Source: Scylla paramamosain (taxonomy: Eukaryota > Arthropoda > Malacostraca > Decapoda > Portunidae). Taken from it: 64,000 nt of DNA. Each line of letters starts with the position of its first letter. Position 1 is the stretch's first letter. Positions 13,438 through 33,286 of the stretch are shown one piece after another. The notes beneath the pieces were generated by a model, which saw only the letters and a list, made by a program, of their open reading frames with translations, was not told the DNA's origin and did no database searches. Both the position numbers and the translations under genes were made by a program. Location: the NCBI RefSeq assembly GCF_035594125.1, contig NC_087166.1:17265766-17329765 (forward strand), given 5' to 3'.

Positions 13438-13887
13438 AAATGAAGATATACAGATGTGTGTTGAGACCAGTACTTCTGTATGGTGCAGAGACATAGTCTT
13501 TAAGGAAGAAAGAGTAAGGCATTCTGGAGAGAAAGGGAGATGAGGATGGTGAGGTGGATAGCTGGCATTTCACTGTTAGAAAGGAGAGAAAGTGAAGATA
13601 TAAGAAGAATGTATGGAATATATAATATCAAGAAGGCAAGAGAAGCACGACTAAGATATTTTGGACACGTGATAAGGAGAGAAGAGGATGAACCAGTGAG
13701 GAAGGCAATGACGGTGGAGGTTAGGGGGAGAAGGAGGGTTGGGAGACAGAGAATAAGATGGAGAGACGTAATAAGGAGTGATATGAACAACTTGGGAGTG
13801 CCAGAAGATGATGCAAAGGATAGAGACAGATGGAGAAGGATAACTCGAGCGGCTGACGCTGCAATACAGTGGGATTAAGGTCGCATG
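13438..13887 (+). pseudogene. RTE-like non-LTR retrotransposon, ORF C-terminal fragment
   Basis: GC-richer, purine-rich sequence that encodes the C-terminal tail after the reverse transcriptase domain of an RTE/BovB-type LINE. In order it reads KIYRCVLRPVLLYGAET (13,443-13,493), a TAG stop at 13,494-13,496 where Trp is usual, and a frameshift. It then has an open frame 13,540-13,878 containing MRMVRWIAGISLLERR, LRYFGHVIRREEDEP, GRRRVGRQRIRWRDVI and a terminal RAADAAIQWD before TAA at 13,876-13,878. The motif order and the C-terminal position match that family. The endonuclease and the RT catalytic core are absent, so this is a dead 5'-truncated copy. Satellite resumes at about 13,888. The clade (RTE) is from memory of the tail motifs and is less certain than the LINE call. 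Confidence 0.8.
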
Positions 13888-14979
13888 GAGAAGTGTCTTT
13901 TTAGTGTTTTTCATCTTCTTACGTACCAAAACTCTAAAACGCATGAAAAACACCCTTAATGGAGAAACAAAACAAAATTACCAAAAACAAGTGTTTTGAA
14001 AGTTACATAGAAAAACATAAAAAAGCGTAAAGATCGTCTTATATGGGAAAACGAAAATATATTACGACAAACGTGTATTGCGAGTGTTTTTGAGCTTCAT
14101 GGGTACCAAAACGCGAAAAAAAAGCATGAATAGCACTTTATATGGAGAAGGAGAACAACATTACCAAAAAAATAAAAACGTGTATTTTTAGAATATTTCA
14201 CATTATTAGGTACCAAAACGCAAATTGCATGTAAAGCACCAGTATGGGAAGGAAATCGAGATTTACGGTATTTTGTATATTTAGTATTTATCTTAGTCAC
14301 CAAACTGGGAACACAAAAAAACATAATGAAACACGTGTCTTTTGAGTGTTTTTGAACTTCTTACCTACCAAAACACTAAAACGTATGGAAAACATCTTTC
14401 ATAGAAAAACAAAATAACGTTACTAAAGACAAGTGTTTTGAGTGTTTTTAATGGGTTACGGAAAAAAAAAAACGAAAATGGAGGCAAAGTACCTTATATG
14501 TGTGATTTTGAGCTTCTTAGGTACCAAAAGGTGAAAACGCATTAATTTATTGAAAAAGAAAACAAAATTATAAAAAAAGTGTATTTTGAGTGAATTTCAC
14601 GTTCTTAGTTACCAAAACGTGTTTTTTTTCAGCTGGTAACGTAGAGAAACGCGAAAATCGTATACAAATACCTTATATGAGGAAACGAAAGAACATTACG
14701 AGAAATGAGATTATGAGTTTTTTTTTTAGCTTCTTAGGTACCTAAAAGCGAGAATAGTAATATCACTCTTTATGAAGAAAGAGAACATCAACAAAAACGT
14801 GTTATTGGAGTGTTTTTTTTTTTTTTTTTTTTTTTTTAGATTTGCTAATTACCAAAACGTCAGAATACTTGCCAAGCCCCTGATCTGCATGTTAGGAAAT
14901 AAAACGATAAAGAGAAAAAAATGGATACCACACTATATGGAAAAGAAAAAAAAAATACCAAAAACATGCCTTCTGAGTG

Positions 14980-15693
<714 letters not shown>

Positions 15694-15705
15694 CTTTTTT
15701 TTTTT

Positions 15706-19049
<3,344 letters not shown>

Positions 19050-19250
19050 GCTAAGAACATAAGAACAAAAGAAATAAGGGAAGCTGCAAGAAGCGACCAA
19101 GCTTACACGTGGCAGTCCCTGTATGAAACACACCTACCTATTTCCATCTGTTATCCCCATGTATAAACTTGTCTAATCTTCTCTTAAAGCTCTCCAGTGT
19201 CCTAGCACTAACTACATGATTACTGAGTCCGTTCCACTCATCTACCACTC
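19050..19250 (-). mobile_element. LINE 3'-end fragment (CR1/L2-like tail)
   Basis: Non-satellite insert. On the minus strand it encodes RVVDEWNGLSNHVVSAR then TLESFKRRLDKF and NRWK before a TAG stop at 19,138-19,140. This is the typical extreme C-terminus of a family of arthropod LINE ORF2 proteins. The 3' untranslated part ends in TTATGTTCTTA-type octamer repeats (CTAAGAACATAAGAAC on the + strand at 19,049-19,064), as is usual for LINEs that end in short tandem repeats and not poly-A. Satellite text (TAACAAAGTGAAAACAC) resumes directly at about 19,251. The copy is severely 5'-truncated. Clade assignment is tentative. Confidence 0.75.
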
Positions 19251-20017
19251 TAACAAAGTGAAAACACTGAAAATACACGTTTTTGGTAATATTGTTTCTC
19301 CATATAGAGTGTTATTCATGCGTCTTAGCGTTTTAGTACCTAAAAAGCACAAATGCACTCATAAAACGTATTTCTAATAATGTTCGTTACCCTATAAAGG
19401 GTACTTACTTTACATGCATTTTGGCGAAATTTGTATCTGGCAAGCTCAAAAACTTGTTTTTAGTAATCTATTTCTTTCTCCATTTTTTTTTCTTTTTTGC
19501 ATTCATTTAGTGTGTTGGTACGTAAGAAGCTCAAAAACACTCAAAAGACACTTAACAGTGTTTTCTATTCCGATGTGCCTAACAAGCTCAGATACTTGTT
19601 TTTATTGATGTAATTCTTTGTCCATAAGGGTTTTTTTTTTTTTCCATGCGTTTTAGCGTGTTGGTATGTAAGCTCAAAACACTCAAAAGATACGTTTATT
19701 TTAATGCGGTTTTTTATTCTGATATGCAGAGATTCCTTTGCTTTTTTGCGTTTTGGATCCTAACAAAACACTCATAAACACAAAAAAAAAGACACGTTTC
19801 TAAAAATGTTGTTTCTTTTCCCCACATAGGGTGCTTTGCACGGATTTTGGCATTTTGGTACGTAATAATGTAAAAGAAAAAAAAAAAAAAAATTTTGGTG
19901 GTGTTCTCTTTCTCCATGTAAAGTGCAACTGAATTCTTTTTCCGTTTTCCTACCTAAAAAGCTAAAAAACAGTCATTAAACACGTTTTTCATAATCTCCT
20001 TTCGTCTCCCCATTAAA
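19251..20017 (-). repeat. Satellite array, (-) block
   Basis: Minus-orientation monomers between two LINE insertions, ending at TTCGTCTCCCCATTA, where LINE copy 1 begins. No other feature is seen. Confidence 0.85.
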
Positions 20018-22340
20018 AGAAAACGTCTCCTACTCGTATTCCTGACCGTCTTGGAGATACGCCCAACATTCTTGGCCTTTTCCTGACCTCTAATCCTTCT
20101 GCTTATGCTGTCACCCTTTCTTCTCCGTTGGGCTCCTCCGATCACAATCTCATATCTTTATCTTGTCCTATCGCTCCAATCCCTCCTCAGGATCCCCCTA
20201 AGCGAAGGTGCCTCTGGCGTTTTGCCTCTGCTAGTTGGTGGGACCTGAGGAGGTATTCTGCTGATTTTCCTTGGAATGACTACTGCTTCCGTGTCAGAGA
20301 CCCGTCTTTGTGTGCTGAGCGCATAACAGAGGTGATAGTGTCTGGCATGGAGGCGTACATTCTTAACTCTTTTTTCTCGTCCTAAACCTTCTAAACCTTG
20401 GTTTAACACAGCTTGTTCTCGTTCTATACATGATAGAGAGGTGACCCACAAAAGGTACTTAAGCCTTCCATCACCAGAATCTCATGCACTTTATATTTCT
20501 GCCCGGAACCATGCCAAGTATGTTCTCCAAATAGCCAAAAACTCCTTCATTAACAGAAAGTGTCAAAACCTTTCAAGATCTAACTCCCCTCGTGATTTCT
20601 GGCATCTAGTCAAAAATATCTTCAATAATCTACAATAATCTTCTTTCCCTCCTCTACCCTCCTCTTTCCCTCCTCCACCCTCTGACTACTTCATGCCACG
20701 TATTGAAATTCTTCGCAATGTTTTGCATGCCCTTGCTGGCCTAAACCCTCGGAAGGCTTATGGACCTGTTGGGGTCCCTCCTATTGTTCTCCGAAACTAT
20801 GCCTCCGTGCTTGCACCTTGCCTAGTCAAACTCTTTCAGCTCTGTCCGTCAACATTTACCTTTCCTTCTTGCTGGAAGTTTGCCTACATTCAACCTGTTC
20901 CTAAAAAGGGTGACCGTTCTAATCCCTCAAACTACCGTCCTATTGCTTTAATTTCCTGCCTATCTAAAGTTTTTGAATCTATCCTCAACAGGAAGATTCT
21001 TAAACATCTATAACTTCACAACCTTCTATCTGATCGCCAGTATGGGTTCCGTCAAGGCCGCTCTACTGGTGATTTTCTGGCTTTCCTTACTGAGTCTTGG
21101 TCATCCTCTTTTAGAGATTTTGGTGAAACTTTTGCTGTTGCCTTGGACATATCAAAAGCTTTTGATAGAGTCTGGCACAAAGCTTTGATTTCCAAACTAC
21201 CCTCCTACTGTTTCTATCCTTCTCTCTGTAACTTCATCTCAAGTTTCCTTTCTGACCGTTCTATTGCTGCTGTGGTAGACGGTCACTGTTCTTCTCCTAA
21301 ATCTATTAACAGTGGTGTTCCTCAGGGTTCTGTCCTGTCACTCACTCTCATCTTATTATTCATTAATGATCTTCTAAACCAAACTTCTTGTCCTATCCAC
21401 TCCTACGCTGATAATACCACCCTGCACTTTTCCACGTCTTTTCATAGACGTCCAACCCTTCAGGAGGTAAACATATCACTCAGGGAAGCCACAGAAAGCC
21501 TGACTTCTGATCTTTCTAAAATTTCTGATTGGGGCAGAGCAAACTTTGTATTGTGCAATGCCTCAAAAACTTAATTCCTCCATCTATCAACTCGACACAA
21601 CCTTCCAGACAACTATCCCCTCTTCTTCAATGACACTCAACTGTCCCCCTCATCTACACTGAACATCCTCGGTCTGTCCTTTTCTTATAATCTGAACTGG
21701 AAACTTCACATCTCATCTCTAGCTAAAACAGCTTCTATGAAGTTAGGTGTTCTGAGACGTCTCCGCCAGTTTTTTTCACCCCCCCCAGCTGCTAACTCTG
21801 TACAAGGGCCTTATCCGTCCATATCACATGTCCATGTCCATGTCCATGTCTTCTAGACAGGGTGGAATCAAAAGCTTTTCGTCTCATCAACTCCTCTCCT
21901 CTAACTGACTGTCTTCAGCCTCTCTCTCATCGCCGCAATGTTGCATATCTAGCTGTCTTCTACCGCTATTTTCATGCTAACTGCTCTTCTGATCTTGCTA
22001 ACTGCATGCCTCCCCTCCTTCCGCGGCCTCGCTGCACAAGACTTTCTTCTTTCTTTCACTCCTATACCGTCCACCTCTCCAACGCAAGAGTTAACCACTA
22101 TTCTCAATCATTCATCCTTTTCTCTGGTAAACTCTGGAACTCCCTGCCTGCTTCTGTATTTCCACCTTCCTATGACTTGAATTCCTTCAAGAGGGAGGTT
22201 TCAAGAAACTTATTTATCAATTTTTTACCACTGCTTTGACTCATTTATGGGACTGGCATTTCAGTGGGCATTTCTTTTTATTAGATTTTTGTTGCCCTTG
22301 GCCAGTGTCCTTCCTATATATATATAAAAAATAAATAAAA
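20018..22340 (+). mobile_element. Jockey-style APE/RT non-LTR retrotransposon, copy 1 (5'-truncated)
   Basis: This is the largest LINE copy in the window. It starts inside the apurinic-type endonuclease domain, runs through the reverse transcriptase and C-terminal region to a TGA at 22,237-22,239, and has a short 3' UTR with TTGTTGCCCTTGGCCAGTGT. It ends at an A-rich tail (TATATATATAAAAAATAAATAAAA) at about 22,340. It has codon-like composition (about 45% GC) very unlike the satellite on both sides. Pieces of the same family recur at 27,869, 52,635-54,480, 54,635, 61,399 and 62,061. The 5' end lies in satellite text and no target-site duplication is clear. Confidence 0.9.
20025..22239 (+). 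pseudogene. LINE ORF2-like endonuclease/reverse transcriptase, inactivated
   Basis: Domain order read by eye: the endonuclease end with [12 protein letters not shown] (about 20,125-20,163), a frameshift near 20,370 in a T-run, then a linker with SRNHAK/KNSFINRK-type text (about 20,430-20,630). RT block KKGDRSNPSNYRPIALIS is at about 20,908. A TAA stop at 21,009-21,011 falls where copy 2 has Ser (KHLSLHN). Motif A is LDISKAFDRVWHKAL with the catalytic Asp at 21,146-21,148, and motif B is GVPQGSVLS at about 21,316. Motif C is YADN in place of YADD, with the Asn codon at 21,423-21,425. Later there are a stop at 21,572-21,574, a CATGTC mini-repeat at 21,829-21,852, and the C-terminal SGKLWNSLPASVFPPSYDLN. 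At least three independent lesions plus the lost second catalytic Asp make it dead. Confidence 0.88.
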
Positions 22341-22344
22341 GGAG

Positions 22345-25300
22345 GTTTCCATGCACTCACAATACACGTTTTTGGTAACTTAATTTTGTATATAAGTAAA
22401 CTCCGTTTCCTCATATAGAGTTCTTCAAAAGAAACATATTAGAGTTTTGGAACCTGTTTGAAGAAAAATAAATAAATAAATTGTTTGTTTTGTTTTCATT
22501 CCATAGTGCTCTTTACGCGCTATTGCGCTTTGACACCTTAGAAGCTCAGAAACACTCATTCTACACGTTTCAGCATGCTTTGCATGCATTTTGGCGTTTT
22601 GGTACGTAACAAAGTGAAAAACACTGAAAATAAACGCTTTTAGTAATTTTGTTCTGTTTCTTCATATAGAGTGCTATTCACGCGTTTTTTTTTTTTTTCA
22701 AGTTTAATATTTAAAAATCTGAAAAAAAAAACACATAATACATGTTTCTTGTAATGTCTTTTTCTTTCCCCATATAGGGTGCTTTGCATCTATTTTAGCG
22801 TTTTGGTACCGAACAATGTAAAAAGCAGTCAAAACAGTGGTTTTTGGTAATGTTATTATGTCTCCATATAAAGTGCTACTCATGCGTTTTACCGTTTTGA
22901 TACTTAAGCTTAGAAACACTTATAATACACGTGTTTTTTTTTTTTTTTAATAACTTTTTCATTTCCGAAATAGGGTACTTTCCATGAATTTTGGCATTTT
23001 TGTACCAAACATTAAAAAAAAAAAAAAAAACACGCTTTTGGTAATATTATTTTGTTTGTCCACGAATGGTGTTTTGGTACGTAATAAATTCTAAAAAACA
23101 AAACACTTAAAAGATGCATTTTTCGTGATGTTGTTATCTATTCCAATATAGGGTGCTATATATATATTTTAGCGCTTTTGTGCCTAAGAAAAAATGAAAA
23201 GACACTTATCTGATAATGTCGATTCACCCCATATGAAGTTCTTTACTAACATTTTTTGTGTTCGGTATCTAACACTATGAAAAATAATGAAATCACACGT
23301 TTGTGTTAATATTATCCAGTTTCTGCTATTCACGTGTTTTAGAATTTTGTTACCTAAGAAAGTCAAAAACAGTTACAATACACGTTTCCGTTGATAAAGA
23401 TTTATTTCACGATATGAGGTACTTTGCATACTTTTTCCTGTTTTATGTAGCTAACAAGCTTAAAAACACTCAAAATACACCTTTTTGGTAATGTTATACT
23501 GTTTCTCCACAAAGGATGTTTTCATGCGTCTTAGGGATAAGGTACATAATGATAAAAAAAAAAAAAAAACACTCAAAAGACACGTTTTTGTAATATATTT
23601 TAATGTTCCAGTATAGAGTACTTTCCATGCATTTTATTGTTTTTGGTGTGTAACAGACTAAAAACACCTAAAGGCATTTTTCTGGTAATGTCGTTTCTTT
23701 TCCCCATATAGAGTACTTTGCATGCATTTTGGCGCTTTGGGACCTAAGATTGTGAAAAATACTCTAAAGAAACGTTCTTGGTAATGTTTTGTTCCTCCAT
23801 ATAGCGAGATATTGAAGCATTTTAGAGTTTTAGTAATTAAGAAGCTCAAAACACAATATACCTTTCTGGTAATATCCTTTCGTGTCCCCATACAGTGTGC
23901 TTTCCATGAATTTGCCGATTTGATACCTAGCATTATGAAAACACTCAAAATAGATATTTTTATCAATGTTGTTCTATTACTCCATGCAAAGTGCTCTTCA
24001 ATCGTTTTAACGTATTTGTACCTAAGTAGCTCAGAAACACTTGTAATATCATTGTAATATTATTGTAATATCGTTTTACCAAAAATATACATTTTTGGTA
24101 ATGTTATTAAATTTCTACATAAATGGTGCTTGCATGGATTTTTGCATGGCATGGAGCTTGCGCAAGAAGCTCAAAAACGCTTAAAAAAGTTCGTTTTTCT
24201 TTAAAAACACTAAAAAGACATGTTTTAGGTTATTTCTATACTTTTTACCGTTTTAGGGCCTAAATCGATGAAAAAACAGTAAAATAAGCAAGTTTCTGGC
24301 AATGTCCTTTCGTTTCCCCATTGTAAGATCTTTGCATGCAATTTGGAGTTTTGGTACCTATGTGAAAAGTACAAAAAAATAAAAAAATAAATAAATAAAT
24401 AAATAAATAAACTTTTTTCATATTATTGTTTTGTTTCTACATATAAAGTGTTATTCACGCAGTTTTTTTTTTTTACTTATGGTCAATAACACTCATAATA
24501 AACGCTTCTGGTAGTTACGTCTTGTTTCAGTTTTTTGTACCTAACAAGCTCAAAATTACTCAAAATACACATTTTCGGTAATGTTATTCTGTTTCCCCAC
24601 ATAGGGTGTTTGGCATGCTTTTAACGTTTTGATACCTAAGAAGCTCAAAAAGACGCAAAATATGCGCTTTTCGTGATTTTTTTTTTTTTCCATATAGTGT
24701 TATTCACACGTTTTTGCGTTTTTTTTTTTACTTTTCCAAAGAAGCTTAAAACAATATAATAAGCAGTTTTTTTTTTTTTAGATATATCGTTTTATTTATT
24801 TATTTTATTTTATTTTTTATTTTTTTTTGCGTTTTGGTACCTAACACTGAAAAGCACTTCAAATACTCATTTCTGGTAGTGTCGTTTTGTTTCCCAATAC
24901 AGGGTGGTTTTCGTGCATTTTTAAGTTTTCGTACCTAACATCATGGAAAACAATCAAAATACAAGTTTTCAGTATTTTTATTTATTTATTTTATTTTTTT
25001 TCTGTTTCTGCATATAGAGTGCTATTCACCCATTTTTGCGTTTTGGTACCTAAGCTCAAAAATACTTATTATACACAACTCTCATAATGTCCTTTCGTTC
25101 CCTCATATATAGTGGTTTGCATGCATTTTCGCGTTTTGATACACGTTTTTGGTAACGTTGTTCTTTTCAAATGGTCTGCTTTCAAAGCATTTTGGCGTTT
25201 TTTTTTTTTACCTAACAAGGTGAAAAAACAGTTAAAACACACGTTTTTTGGTATTATTGTTCTCTTTCTCCATATAAAGTACTGTTCACTTGTTTTAGCG

Positions 25301-27740
25301 TTTTGTTACCTGAGAAGCTCAAAAACAATTATACACGTTTCTGGTAAAAATTATTTCGTTTCCCATCATAGGGTACTTCGCATGCCTTTTGGCGTTTTTA
25401 TACGCAAGAAGTTCAAAAACATTCAAAATTCACGATTTTGGTTATGTTATTATGTTTGTCCGTGAAGGGTATGTTGCAGGCATTTGAGTATTTTACTATG
25501 ATAAAAACATTAAAACACACACACAAAAAAAAAAACATTTTTGTTAATGTTGATTTTTATTCCTGAATAGGTTCTACACTTTTCTGGTAATGCTAATATT
25601 TTTGTTTTCTTTCTGGTAATCCCACATAGAGTGCTTTACATGCATTTTGTCGTTTTGTTACCTAATAATATAAAAAGAAAAAAAAAAACAGAAAATACAC
25701 ATTTTTCGTAATGATGTTTTGTTTCTTCATATTGAATGGTACTCACACGTTTTAGCAATTCGGTATCTAAAAATCTTAAAAAACACATAATATGCATTTC
25801 TGATATCGTTTTGTTTCATGATGTAGAGTAATTTCGAAGCATTTTGACGTTTTAGTACCTAACAAAGTGAAATACTCTCAAGCTTTTTAGTATTTTGGTG
25901 CCTAAAACGCTCATAAACACTCAAAATGCACAATTCTGCAAATCTCGATTCCTTTCTCATATTTACAAGCATTTTGGCGTTTTGGTACCTAACAATGTGT
26001 CATACTTTAAAAATACCCGTTTTTTTTTTCGTAATGTTGTTTTCCTTCTCCAAAATGAGTGCTTTTCATGCTTTTTCGTGTTTTGGTACCCAAGAAGCTC
26101 AAATCACTCGCACTACACGTTTCTCGTAATATCTTTTCGTTTCCCCATATAACTTAATCTTTATGCACTTTTGCGATTTTCTATGCAAGAAGCTCAAAAA
26201 AAATGGTTCTGGTTTTTGTAATATTCTTTTTATTTTTTTCCATTAAGGGTGTTTTTAATGCTTTTCAGAATTTTGCTACGTAAGAAGCTGAAAAACACTG
26301 AAAAGACACGTTTTGTATAACATTGTTCTTCATAACCACATTGAGTGCTTTCCATGCTTTTTAACGTTTTGGTGCCTATTATGCATAAATACACTGAAGA
26401 GAGACGATTCTTGCTATGTTGCTTTCTTTCCCCATATAAGGAACTTTCCATGCATTTTGGCGCTTTGGTATCTAACAATGTGAAAAACACTAAAATATCA
26501 TATTTTTGCTAATGGTGTTTTGTTTCACTATATAGAGTGGTATTGGCGTGTTTTCTCGTTTTGGTACATAAGAAGCTCAAAAACACTTATAATACATGTT
26601 TCTTGAAATGCCTTTTTGTTTCCACATATAGCGAATTTTATCTACGTAATAAGTTCCAAACCAGTCAAAATACTTTTTTTTTTTTAAATGTTATTCTCTC
26701 TCTTCATAAAAGGTGTTTTGCATGCGTTTCAGCGTTTTGGTACGTATGAAATTGAAAAACACTAATAAACAAATTTTTCGACTAGTTGTTTAGTATTCCC
26801 ATATAGGGTGTTTTCCATGCTGTGTAGTGTTTGGTGTCTATCAGTCTTAAAAACGCTTAAAAGAAACGTTCCTCGTAATTCTGTTTCGTTTTCCCATATA
26901 GGAGGATTTGCATTTATTTTGGATTTTTTTGTACCTAACAATGTGAAAAATACTATAAATACACGATTTTGGTTAGTTATTCTCTTTCTCCATATCGTGT
27001 TGTGTTCATGCGACAGACAAAACACTGAAAATGCTCGTTTTTTGGTAATGTTACTGTCTCCATAAAAAAATGTTTTGCGTGCGTTTTAGCATTTTGGTAC
27101 GTATGTAACACAAGAAAAAAAAAAACTCGACTCGTTTTGTTTTTCCCATATAGAGTGCTTTCCTATTTTTTTTTAGCGTTTTGTTGTCAAACATGCACAG
27201 AAATACCAAAAAGATACCTTTCTTTTAATATCATCTGTTTTTCCCATATAGGGAAAAAGAGATGACAGCTTAAAAAAAAAAAAAATGTTTTAGCATTTTT
27301 TTTTTCCAGATACAATGTTTTCCATGTTCTTGTACCTTCAAAAGTCACGTTTCTATAAATAATATTTTAGTTCACAATTGAGTGTGCTTTATATGGATTT
27401 TGGCGTTTTACTACCTAATAATGTGAAAAATTCCTCAAAATATAGGAGTGCTATTCATGCGTTTTAGCGTTTTGGTACCTAAGACGAACCAAAGGAATTA
27501 TAGTACGTATTTCTAGTAATGTTCTTTCATTACCTTAAATAGGGTTCTTTCCATGCATTTTGTCGTTTTTACATGTAACAAGCTAAAAAAAAAAAATAAT
27601 GCTAATGGTAATACTATTCTTTCTCCATAAAGTGTGTTTTGCATGCATTTTAGCGTTTTGGTACGTAAAAAGCTAAAAACGCTCAAAGGATACTTTTTTT
27701 TTATATATATATAATGTTGTTTGATATTCCTTTACTGGGA
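22345..27740 (-). repeat. Satellite array, (-) block
   Basis: Long minus-orientation block, strongly eroded in places. Regions 24,380-24,420 and 24,760-24,830 are A/T-rich simple sequence (AAATAAAT and TTTTATTT runs). The part 24,220-24,960 shares private variants with 51,930-52,560 (for example, GGTCAATAACACTCATAATA and CTAACAAGCTCAAAATTACT). The part 27,128-27,257 reappears inverted at 31,564-31,692. From about 27,298 onward it belongs to segmental duplication copy 1. No gene is seen. Confidence 0.85.
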
Positions 27741-27868
27741 TAGAATAGCATTACCAAAAATGTGTTTTTTGACTATATTTGCGCTTGTTAAGTACAGAAA
27801 CGGGAAAAATGCATGCAAAGTACCTTATATGGTGAAACAAAACGATATAAACAGAAAACATGCATTAT
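27741..27868 (+). repeat. Short (+) satellite block beside LINE fragment
   Basis: About 1.3 monomers in + orientation (AGAATAGCATTACCAAAAATGTG, then a TTGTTAAGTACAGAAACGGG core) are inserted in a - block. The paralogous site in copy 2 (about 33,009) lacks them. They adjoin the LINE fragment and so probably arrived with it, or as filler during repair. Confidence 0.75.
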
Positions 27869-28049
27869 ATAGAGAGGTGGCCAACAAAAGGTACTTAAGC
27901 CTTCTATCACCAGAATCTCATGCACTTTATATTTCTGTCCGGAACCATGCCAAGTCTGTTTTCCGACTAGCCAAAAACTCCTTCATTAACAGAAAATGTC
28001 AAAACCTTTCAAGATCTAACTCCCCTCGTGATTTCTGGCATCTAGCCAG
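27869..28049 (+). mobile_element. Internal LINE fragment (linker region before RT)
   Basis: Very similar to 20,429-20,610 of LINE copy 1. In one frame it encodes REVANKRYLSLLSPESHAL, then NHAKSVFRLAKNSFINRK and SNSPRDFWHLA. Both ends are abrupt and internal to the element, with no 3' UTR or poly-A. It is therefore not a normal retrotransposition product and was more likely captured as a patch during DNA repair. It runs directly into GAGAGAGAGA. Confidence 0.85.
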
Positions 28050-31563
<3,514 letters not shown>

Positions 31564-31692
31564 GCCCTATATGGAAAAAGAGATGATATTAAAAGAAAGG
31601 TATCTTTTGAGTATTTTTGTGCATGTTAGATAACAAAACGCCAAAACAAACGTAAGGAAGCACTCTATATGAGAAAAACAAAAACGAGTCGG
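31564..31692 (+). repeat. Short inverted satellite patch
   Basis: A + island in a - block. It is the reverse complement of 27,128-27,257, sharing private words (GATGATATTAAAAGAAAGGT, AAACAAAAACGAGTCG). Its source lies just left of segmental duplication copy 1, and the patch lies just right of it, so a single rearrangement may link them. Confidence 0.8.
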
Positions 31693-33284
31693 TTTTTTTT
31701 TTCTTGTGCTACATACGTACTTGGTACTTAAAAATGTAAAAAAAAAAACATTCAAAATACATGTTTTTGGTAATATTGTTACTTCTCCATATAGAGTGTT
31801 ATTCATCGTTTTTTTTGCCTTTGGGTACTTAAGAAGCTCAAAAAGACTCATAAAACACGTTTTTCGTAATTTCCTTTTGTTTTCATATATACGGTACTTT
31901 GCATGCATTTTGGCGTTTATGTACGTAACAAGCTGAAAAACACTCAAAATACTCGTTTTTGATAATGTTACTCTGTAATTCAGTAAAGGGACTTTCGCAT
32001 GCGTTCTAGCGTTTTGTTAGGTAAGTACCTTAAAACACACAAAAGGAACGTTTTTGGTAATGTTCTTTTGTTTTCCCATGCCGGGTGTTTTCGATACATT
32101 TTAGCATTTTGTTTTCAAACATGCACAAAAACACTCATAAGATACGTTTCCTGCAATGTCGTTTTATTTCATCGTAGAGGTTGCTTTTGCATGCATTTTG
32201 GCGTTTTGTTATCTAACGGTCTGAAAAACACAAAATACACATTTTTTGTATTGATATTGGCTTTCCATATGGAGTGCTATTCATACGTTTTAGCGTTTTG
32301 GTACCTAAGAAGCTCAAAAACACTCAAAATACACGTCTCTCGTAATGTTCTTTTGTATCCCGATGTAGTGTACTTTCAATACATATTTGTGGTTTTGTAC
32401 GTAACAAGGTGAAAATGCCGAAATGGATGTTTTTGTTAAAATTTTTGTTTCTTCACAAAAAGCTGTTTTGCTAGTGTTTTAGCGTTTCGGTACGTAAGTA
32501 GCTAAAAACAAAAAACATCTCCCAAAAAAGGTTTTGGTAGTTTTTTTTTTTTTCCGGATACAATGTTTTCCATGTTCTCGCGCCTTCAAAAGTCACGTTT
32601 CTGTAAATAAAATTTTAGTTCACAACTGAGAGTGCTTTCTATGCATTTTGGCATTTTGGTACCTTAGAATGTGAAAAACTTCCTCAAAATATAGGTTTTT
32701 GATAATGTTATTCTCTTTCTGAGAAAGAGTGCCATTCATGCATTTTAGCATTTTGGTACCTAAGACGATCCAAAGGGATCATAGTACGTATTTCTAGTAA
32801 TGTTCTTTCATTACCTTAATTAAATAGGGTTCTTTCCATGCATTTTGTCGTTTTTATATGTAACAAGCTAAAAAATAATAATGCTAATGGTAATGGTATT
32901 CTTTCTCCATAAAGTGTGTTTTGCATGCATTTTAGCTTTTTGGTACGTAAGGAGCTAAAAACACTCAAAGGATACATTTTTTATATAATGTTGTTTGGTA
33001 TTCCCTTACTTGGTGATTTCCCTGCATTTTAGCGCTTTAGTACATATCATAACCATACACATTCCAAGGACATATATTTGGAAATGTCGTTTATTTTCCC
33101 CATGCAATTTAGCTTTTTGCTACTTAACAATGCAAATAAAAAAAAAATATACACGTTTTAGGTTATGTTCTGTTTCTCCACATACAGTGCTACTGAAACG
33201 TTTTTTTTTTTTTTTTGCGTTTTGGAACGTAATAAGATCGAAAGCACTCACAGTACAATATTATCGTAATTTCCTTTCGTTATT

Positions 33285-33286
<2 letters not shown>
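31693..33286 (-). repeat. Satellite array, (-) block with an intact 480-bp higher-order unit
   Basis: One of the clearest full higher-order units lies here. Reading left to right in minus orientation, the CCATATA-type boxes occur at about 31,790 (M1), 31,888 (M5), 31,980 (M4), 32,078 (M3), 32,176 (M2) and 32,270 (M1 again). Spacings are 92-98 bp and the total is close to 480 bp. From 32,548 it is segmental duplication copy 2. Confidence 0.88.

Noticed and set aside
13500..13790. Minus-strand 96-codon hydrophobic frame.
   Set aside because: It is the antisense of the RTE-like ORF tail, which has clear family motifs on the + strand.
20128..20451. Frames on both strands near 20.1-20.45 kb as separate host genes.
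   Set aside because: The + frame is the LINE endonuclease end ([10 protein letters not shown]), and the minus frame is its shadow.
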